Assembly: GCA_036960405.1 (NCBI GenBank)
Contig: JBALWS010000156.1
Location: 1 to 9,439 of the forward strand
DNA from: Motiliproteus sp036960405
GTDB lineage: Bacteria > Pseudomonadota > Gammaproteobacteria > Pseudomonadales > Balneatricaceae
DNA length: 9,439 nt
Direction of reading: 5' to 3'
The notes below the pieces were generated by a model that was not told the DNA's origin, did no database searches, and was given only the letters and a program-made list of their open reading frames with translations. Position numbers and translations under genes: made by a program. This document shows positions 5,015 to 9,439 of the stretch, piece by piece; the stretch's first letter is position 1; each line of letters opens with the position of its first letter.

Positions 5015-6169
5015 TTAGTTATACAGCTCCGTGCTCGGGAACCAGTGGGACCAGACCATCCAGAAAACCCCGTTGTGCATCGGTAGTTTGGTCAGGTCTT
5101 GGGTTGGCAGCTGGCCGGTTTGTGCTATCTCGGCCATCGTCGCCTCGTCGGGTTGATCGTACAGCGAAACGATTCGGTGCGTCGGGTCATAATTGACTAA
5201 CAGTTGCTTGCCAGCAAGGTCGAATGCGTAGACGGGGTTGGACTTTAAGAAGCGCTCGGTGAAGGCAACCTGTGCATCGCCCAGATTGACTCCCCAGATC
5301 TGTTCCTTATTGGTGAGGCGCGTGTCGGCTAGATCGAGCGTTGGAAAAATTGGCCCGTACTCTTCGCTAAACTGCTTTTTCATCGGTGCTTCGAATAGCG
5401 TCATCAACAGGTCGTCTACTACCCGGTCGAACTTGTAGATAAACACTTCGCCGTCGGGGTAAAGCGTCTTAAAGCTTGCCCAGCTCATCATGTCGTTAGG
5501 ATAGGATTGCAGCGCTGTTTGGTCGGAAAACTCCGCTTCGCCGGTTATTTGTTGGATCAATTCGCCCGACTGGCGGTCAACCATGACCAGGTTGTTATGA
5601 GCTTGAATCAGGATGCCCAGCTCTGACTTGCCATGACCGATGTCCTGGTTGTAAACGACCGGCAGGTTGCTAAGGGCGCAGAAGGTCATGACGACCTCTT
5701 CTCCGCCGATATTAGCCCCTGCGATATGGGGGATCTCTAAATGCGTGCGAGGATAGCCTTTAACATCACCATTGATCTCTACCGCGTAGACGACCTCTTG
5801 ATCGGATAGGATCTTATCGGCTTCGGCAACGGTTACATAGTTAGCGTCGTATTGGGCCGGAGGAAAAAAAGCAGCCAATAGAAAGTTGGCCGAAACGATG
5901 CAAATCACGACCCCCACCGATGCCAGCGATAGCAGTATGCGATGCCAGAAATGGTGCTTTTCGTTGAGGACCCATAGCCAGCCCAGCAGCGCCAGGTTGC
6001 AGGCGATCAACAGCCAGTGATTATCGTAGTAGGTTACTATCCATTCGCGCGGTAGGTTCAGGCTTTGGCCCGGTTCTGTCATCAATACGGCGGAGGCGAT
6101 CGAAAACAGTGCAGTTACGATCGCCAGCAGGATAAATAACAGTTTGGGGGCGTTTTGAGAAGGTTTCAT
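5015..6169 (-). CDS. DUF3179-domain membrane protein
   Basis: The preferred start is ATG 6169 (MKPSQNAPK), giving 384 residues. An upstream in-frame GTG at 6301 is rejected because it has no ribosome binding site and lies in a hairpin. Three N-terminal membrane segments are seen (about residues 9-30, 51-68 and 78-101), then a DUF3179 domain from about 110: VYAVEINGDVKGYPRTHLEIPHIAG, VVMTFCALSNLPVVYN, LVMVDRQSGELIQQITGEAEF and MMSWASFKTLYPDGEV. The domain normally carries a C-P-L-C motif; here it reads CALS (C164, S167), so the second Cys is lost. The family function is not established. The gene follows the acyl-CoA dehydrogenase in the same direction with 152 bp between, including a hairpin, so it may be separately expressed. 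Confidence 0.85.
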   Translation of the reverse strand: MKPSQNAPKLLFILLAIVTALFSIASAVLMTEPGQSLNLPREWIVTYYDNHWLLIACNLALLGWLWVLNEKHHFWHRILLSLASVGVVICIVSANFLLAAFFPPAQYDANYVTVAEADKILSDQEVVYAVEINGDVKGYPRTHLEIPHIAGANIGGEEVVMTFCALSNLPVVYNQDIGHGKSELGILIQAHNNLVMVDRQSGELIQQITGEAEFSDQTALQSYPNDMMSWASFKTLYPDGEVFIYKFDRVVDDLLMTLFEAPMKKQFSEEYGPIFPTLDLADTRLTNKEQIWGVNLGDAQVAFTERFLKSNPVYAFDLAGKQLLVNYDPTHRIVSLYDQPDEATMAEIAQTGQLPTQDLTKLPMHNGVFWMVWSHWFPSTELYN

Positions 6170-6269
6170 GAGGCTACCCACGGTGGCAGAGTTGGTTGGT
6201 AAGGACGCCCGGCTTCTTGATGGCGCGGGGTATTTTTGTATTCCACAAGAGTAGTTTAATTTCGCAATA

Positions 6270-6301
6270 GTGCCCGGTATCGTTGATGCGATGTCGGGCA
6301 C
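6270..6301 (-). terminator. Hairpin between the acyl-CoA dehydrogenase and DUF3179 genes
   Basis: GTGCCCG (6270-6276) and CGGGCAC (6295-6301) are exact complements. Inner bases extend the stem (ATCG with CGAT) around a TTGATG loop. It lies 20 bp past the acyl-CoA dehydrogenase stop. On the - strand the stem has two internal mismatches and is followed by TATTGCG rather than a T-run, so it is a weak terminator or a processing/attenuation structure. On the + strand the two mismatches become G-U pairs. Confidence 0.4.
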
Positions 6302-6321
6302 GATGGGAAAAGCCGCTGTGC

Positions 6322-7572
6322 TTAGTCTCGCGCTGGAATGGTCAGGTAGCGAGCGGAGTCGCCGAGCTTGGCCTGGCTCTCTTTGATCTCTAAGCGTGCG
6401 ATGGCGCGCAGGTGAACTTCATCTGGGCCGTCAGCGAAGCGCAGCAGGCGACCGAAGGTGTAGAAATCAGCCAGCGGGGTGTCGGGACTGAGGCCCATCG
6501 CGCCGAATATCTGGATAGCGCGGTCGGCAACCCGGTTGAGCAGGTTGGGGGCGACCACCTTAATCATGGCGATCTCTTTCTGCGCGCCTTTAGCGCCGAT
6601 TTCGTCGATCATTGAGGCCGCCTTGAGAACCAGCAGACGGGCCTGTTCGATTTCAATGCGTGAGTGAGCGATCCAGTCGGTGACGTTGCTGCGCTCTTTG
6701 AGGTATTTGCCAAAGGTCTTGCGCTCCTGAACCCGCTCGCGCATCAGCTCGAGCGATAGTTCTGCCATGCCTATGGCACGCATGCAGTGGTGGATGCGGC
6801 CAGGTCCAAGGCGTGCCTGGGCCATGGCAAAACCGCCGCCCTCTTCGCCAAGGCGATTGGTGACAGGGACGCGAACATCGCGGTATACCACCTCACTGTG
6901 GCCTTCGGGAGAGTAGTGGTTAATCACGTTGACGTTACGCACTACCTCAACACCAGGAGTGTTCATCGGTACGATAATCATGCTCTGTTGGTGATGTGTA
7001 TCGGCGTTGACATCGGTCTTGCCCATCACGATAAAGAAGGTGCAGTTAGGGTGCGAGGCGTTGGTGATGAACCACTTGCGGCCGTTGATGACGTATTCGT
7101 CACCCACACGACGGATGTCGGTCTGGATGTTGGTGGCATCGGATGAAGAAACATCGGGCTCGGTCATCGCAAAGGCCGAGCGGATCTCACCGTTGAGTAG
7201 TGGGTTGAGGTACTTTTTCCGCTGTTCGTCGGTGGCGAACATGTGCAGTAATTCCATGTTGCCGGTATCGGGTGCGTTACAGTTGAACACCTCTGAGGCC
7301 CAGTGCAAGCGGCCCATGATCTCGGCCATCGGTGCGTATTCCAGGTTGGTTAGCCCTTCGCCTGGTTCGTTCTCATTTAGATGGGGTAGGAATAGATTCC
7401 ACAGACCTTCTTCTTTCGCCAGGGCTTTCAGGTCTTCCATAAAGGAGACCGGGTAGATCCCTTTGTGGACCTCTTCGTGCCACTGCTGATTACGCGGGAC
7501 GATATGATCGTCCATAAAATTGGTCAGCTTTGTTCGCAGTGCTTCTACCTTGGGGGAGAATGAAAAATCCAT
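6322..7572 (-). CDS. Acyl-CoA dehydrogenase, ACAD10/11-like
   Basis: This 416-residue FAD enzyme should introduce a 2,3 double bond into an acyl-CoA, the first step of beta-oxidation. Motifs: AFAMTEPDVSSSDATNI (133-149) and GRKWFITNA (164-172) for FAD and substrate, RLGPGRIHHCMRAIGMAE (254-271), KTFGKYL (285-291), QIFGAMGLSPDTPL (354-367) and RFADGPDEVHLRAIARLE (378-395). The last block places Asp381 where short- and medium-chain enzymes have the catalytic Glu of YEGT, a trait of the ACAD10/11 group. AGAGG lies 8 bp before the ATG. The quinone-oxidoreductase-like gene ends 69 bp upstream, so the two probably share a transcript. The natural substrate cannot be read from sequence. Confidence 0.93.
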   Translation of the reverse strand: MDFSFSPKVEALRTKLTNFMDDHIVPRNQQWHEEVHKGIYPVSFMEDLKALAKEEGLWNLFLPHLNENEPGEGLTNLEYAPMAEIMGRLHWASEVFNCNAPDTGNMELLHMFATDEQRKKYLNPLLNGEIRSAFAMTEPDVSSSDATNIQTDIRRVGDEYVINGRKWFITNASHPNCTFFIVMGKTDVNADTHHQQSMIIVPMNTPGVEVVRNVNVINHYSPEGHSEVVYRDVRVPVTNRLGEEGGGFAMAQARLGPGRIHHCMRAIGMAELSLELMRERVQERKTFGKYLKERSNVTDWIAHSRIEIEQARLLVLKAASMIDEIGAKGAQKEIAMIKVVAPNLLNRVADRAIQIFGAMGLSPDTPLADFYTFGRLLRFADGPDEVHLRAIARLEIKESQAKLGDSARYLTIPARD

Positions 7573-7641
7573 CGGAATACCTCTGTTGTCTATCGGCGGG
7601 CCGCATTTTGATGGGTTGCGCCCAACTACCGTTTTTTATAG

Positions 7642-8625
7642 TTACGCGTCAGGAGTAAGGATTAACTTACCTTTGACTGTTCGGTTGATTATTTGCTGCA
7701 TCGCCTGCGGTGCTTGGCTCAGCGGCAGCAGATCATCGATATAGGGTGTTACGTCGCCGGACTGCAGCCAGCCGAATAGTTCATCCATATTGGCCTGATA
7801 GGTCGAAGGCTGGTGTTGGGTAAAGGCGCCCCAGAAAACACCGACGACCGAAAAGCCTTTAACCAGTGCCAGATTGGCCTCGAGTGTAGGAATCCGTCCG
7901 GATGCGAAGCCGATCACTAATAGTCGGCCGTTCCAAGCGATGCAGTGGGTGCAACTGTCAAAAGCATCACCGCCGATGGGGTCAAAAATAACGTCTGCGC
8001 CTTTCCTATCTGTCAGTTCCTTTACGCTTTTGGCCAGGTTTTGATTGTTGTAGTTGATCAGGTGGTCGGCGCCATGAGACTTGGCTAGTTTGAGTTTTTC
8101 ATCGCTAGAGCAGGCTGCAATCACTGTTGCGCCCATCGCTTTACCGATCTGTACCGCTGCCAGCCCGGTCGCACCCGATGCACCGAGTACTAACAGGGTT
8201 TCCCCCGATTGCAGTTGTGCTCTTTGTTTAAGGGCGTGGTGAGCGGTGCCAAATGCACAGGGCAAGGCTGCGGCCTGCTGATCGCTAATGTCGTCGGGAA
8301 GAAGGAATAGCTGGCTGCTATCTATCACTGCTTTTTCGGCAAATCCGCCCAACTGTAGAGAGGAGGCTAACACTCGGTCGCCCGGCTTGAGGTGTGTGAC
8401 TTGGTCGCCAACAGCGTCGACGACGCCTGCAAACTCACACCCGGGAATAAAGGGTAGGGGAGGTTTGGCTTGGTATAGCCCCTGTACCAGTAGTGCGTCA
8501 GGAAAGTTTACCCCGCAAGCCGTAATACGGATTTTGGCGCTGTTCGTAGAAACTGCGGGTTCTTGAGTCTCTTCGTATGTCAGTTGATCAATAGGGCCAA
8601 ATTGTTTGCAGATAATCGCTTTCAT
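7642..8625 (-). CDS. NADPH:quinone oxidoreductase-like MDR enzyme
   Basis: This 327-residue member of the medium-chain dehydrogenase/reductase superfamily has the GroES-like N-terminal domain (ACGVNFPDALLVQGLYQAKPPLPFIPGCEFAGVVDAVG, about 36-73; PGDRV 81-85) and a Rossmann domain with LGASGATGLAAVQIGKAMGA (147-166) for the nucleotide. It continues with GADVIFDPIGGDAF (209-222) and GRLLVIGFASGRIP (233-246). The structural and catalytic zinc Cys residues of alcohol dehydrogenases are absent, which fits the quinone oxidoreductase/enoyl reductase branch. It is the first gene of the - strand cluster, and a promoter candidate lies about 70 bp upstream. With the acyl-CoA dehydrogenase it suggests lipid or acyl-CoA metabolism; the substrate is not known. 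Confidence 0.92.
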   Translation of the reverse strand: MKAIICKQFGPIDQLTYEETQEPAVSTNSAKIRITACGVNFPDALLVQGLYQAKPPLPFIPGCEFAGVVDAVGDQVTHLKPGDRVLASSLQLGGFAEKAVIDSSQLFLLPDDISDQQAAALPCAFGTAHHALKQRAQLQSGETLLVLGASGATGLAAVQIGKAMGATVIAACSSDEKLKLAKSHGADHLINYNNQNLAKSVKELTDRKGADVIFDPIGGDAFDSCTHCIAWNGRLLVIGFASGRIPTLEANLALVKGFSVVGVFWGAFTQHQPSTYQANMDELFGWLQSGDVTPYIDDLLPLSQAPQAMQQIINRTVKGKLILTPDA

Positions 8626-8698
8626 ATCAATGTGGCTCTTGGTTTGCCTTGCCGGTCTGCCGGTGGGGCTGCGGGTGACTGTTGTGGTGTTTCGATCT

Positions 8699-8728
8699 AT
8701 AATAGATACAAATAATAATACAGGTCAA
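8699..8728 (-). promoter_or_regulatory. Candidate sigma70 promoter for the - strand cluster
   Basis: On the - strand, TTGACC (8728-8723) and TATTAT (8704-8699) are separated by 18 bp, each matching 5 of 6 consensus bases. Transcription would begin near 8692, leaving a leader of about 67 nt before the quinone-oxidoreductase-like gene. The surrounding DNA is very AT-rich, so chance matches are possible. Confidence 0.45.
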
Positions 8729-8811
8729 TAAAAATAAGCAAAGATTATTATACTAAAGAGAAGAGTGGCATCATTCCTTCTCTTCTGTTGTGAGGTTGTT
8801 GCTTCTTATGG

Positions 8812-8821
8812 CTTGCGCAAG
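8812..8821. promoter_or_regulatory. Perfect palindrome CTTGCGCAAG between divergent genes
   Basis: A 10-bp perfect palindrome, CTTGCGCAAG, stands between the candidate divergent promoters. Such a site could be an operator for a dimeric regulator acting on one or both directions. No regulator gene is in the window. A separate 8-bp inverted repeat (AAGAGAAG 8756-8763 / CTTCTCTT 8777-8784) lies nearby. Confidence 0.3.
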
Positions 8822-8870
8822 AGGATTGAGAGGGTGATAGCAAAATAAGTGTGATTAATATTGAAATGTG

Positions 8871-8900
8871 TTGAAAGTGCATTGTAGTTATGTTTATATT
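8871..8900 (+). promoter_or_regulatory. Candidate sigma70 promoter for the DUF1302 gene
   Basis: TTGAAA (8871-8876) and TATATT (8895-8900), 18 bp apart, each match 5 of 6 consensus bases. Transcription from about 8907 would give a leader of some 90 nt. A second TTGAAA stands 10 bp upstream at 8861, forming a short direct repeat. AT-rich context lowers confidence. Confidence 0.4.
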
Positions 8901-8996
8901 TGCGTCATAAGCGCATGCTTGTATTTGTACTGTTTGGTTATTCGTTTGGCTCATGAGTCAGGCTGTATCGAAAAAAAATAAGAAGCGGGAGATCCT

Positions 8997-9439
8997 ATGA
9001 AGAGCAATACCTTGATGGCTGGGGGCAGTTTAAAGCGCTCGGTTTTAACCTTGGCGGTATCGGCGGTGCTAGCTCAATCGGCGCAGGCGTTCGAGTTAAG
9101 CTTTGATAACGGCGTCACTGGTAGTTGGAATACCACCCTGTCAGCGGGTGCCTCGATGCGGATGCAGGACCCGAATCAGGAATTTATCGCCACTGGTAAC
9201 GGCGGAGCGAACCCTAATCTAGGTTCCTCGGCGCAGGATGATGGCAACCTGAACTTTGGAAAGAAGGATGTCTACTCGTCGGTAGTTAAAGCGATTACCG
9301 AAGTTGATTTGCGCAAAGGCGATTACAGGGTTTTTGGCCGAGTGAAAGCCTGGTATGACTACACGCTGAGCCAGAAGAGTGTGCCTCATGGTCATGTGCC
9401 CAATGGCTATGTAGCGGACGCCAAACTGGACGATAGCGG
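8997..9439 (+). CDS. DUF1302-family outer-membrane protein, 3' end outside window
   Basis: The frame is open from ATG 8997 to the window end, 147 codons. GGGAG at 8987-8991 is 5 bp ahead of the ATG. The N-terminus is a signal peptide: basic residues, a hydrophobic stretch (VLTLAVSAVLA) and a cleavage site after AQA, about residue 31. The mature start FELSFDNGVTGSWNTTLSAGASMRM is typical of DUF1302 proteins, followed by alternating strands expected of a beta-barrel (SSVVKAITEVDLR, YRVFGRVKAWYDYTL). DUF1302 proteins are large (often about 500-600 residues) and are commonly encoded beside DUF1329 and RND-type transporter genes, so those may follow beyond the window. Uptake or export of hydrophobic compounds is an inference. 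Confidence 0.88.
   Translation, partial: MKSNTLMAGGSLKRSVLTLAVSAVLAQSAQAFELSFDNGVTGSWNTTLSAGASMRMQDPNQEFIATGNGGANPNLGSSAQDDGNLNFGKKDVYSSVVKAITEVDLRKGDYRVFGRVKAWYDYTLSQKSVPHGHVPNGYVADAKLDDS

Noticed and set aside
6170..6301. N-terminal extension of the DUF3179 protein from GTG 6301
   Set aside because: No ribosome binding site, GTG lies inside a hairpin, and the extension is not membrane-like; ATG 6169 directly precedes the first membrane segment.
7007..7456. 149-codon open frame on the + strand
   Set aside because: It lies wholly antisense to the acyl-CoA dehydrogenase, whose motifs are unmistakable.
8748..8954. 68-codon open frame on the - strand in the intergenic region
   Set aside because: Low-complexity, no recognisable motif, and it crosses the candidate promoters; AT-rich chance frame more likely.

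Overview
The window joins the right-hand part of a small integrative genetic element (about 1-4770) to ordinary chromosome (about 4780-9439) of what looks like a marine-type gammaproteobacterium. The organism guess rests on the chromosomal gene content (DUF1302 outer-membrane protein, ACAD10/11-type acyl-CoA dehydrogenase, quinone-oxidoreductase-like MDR enzyme, DUF3179 membrane protein). That mix is common in lipid- and steroid-using Cellvibrionales/Spongiibacter-like bacteria. It is an inference, not a proof.

Element, left to right on the + strand: a tyrosine integrase missing its N-terminus at the window edge (1-960); an AT-rich gene of unknown function directly behind it (975-1601) whose stop codon lies inside a strong hairpin terminator; a tightly overlapping four-gene operon with an AlpA-type regulator (1689-1949), a probable winged-helix protein (1946-2260), a small Cys-containing protein (2260-2508) and a helix-turn-helix protein of phage-replication type (2508-2906). 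Next comes a non-coding stretch with five direct repeats in 22-bp phasing, which look like iterons, followed by an AT-rich segment. A zinc-ribbon protein of unknown function (3241-3840) and a HigB/RelE-type toxin-antitoxin pair (3994-4642) with a palindromic candidate operator complete it. The element probably ends near a sequence at about 4749-4770 that resembles a tRNA 3' end and is followed by a terminator. The gene set (int, alpA, small DNA-binding proteins, replication-type HTH with iterons, TA module) resembles a phage-satellite or P4-like integrative element that may replicate after excision, with no structural or conjugation genes visible.

Chromosome: on the - strand, reading from 8625 down, are an MDR quinone-oxidoreductase-like enzyme, an acyl-CoA dehydrogenase and a DUF3179 membrane protein. 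The first two are 69 bp apart and probably co-transcribed. The DUF3179 gene follows after a hairpin and has its own rho-independent terminator. A 371-bp AT-rich intergenic region (8626-8996) holds candidate divergent promoters and separates this cluster from a + strand DUF1302 gene (8997 to the window end, 3' truncated). The chromosomal genes suggest acyl-CoA/lipid catabolism with outer-membrane handling of hydrophobic substrate.
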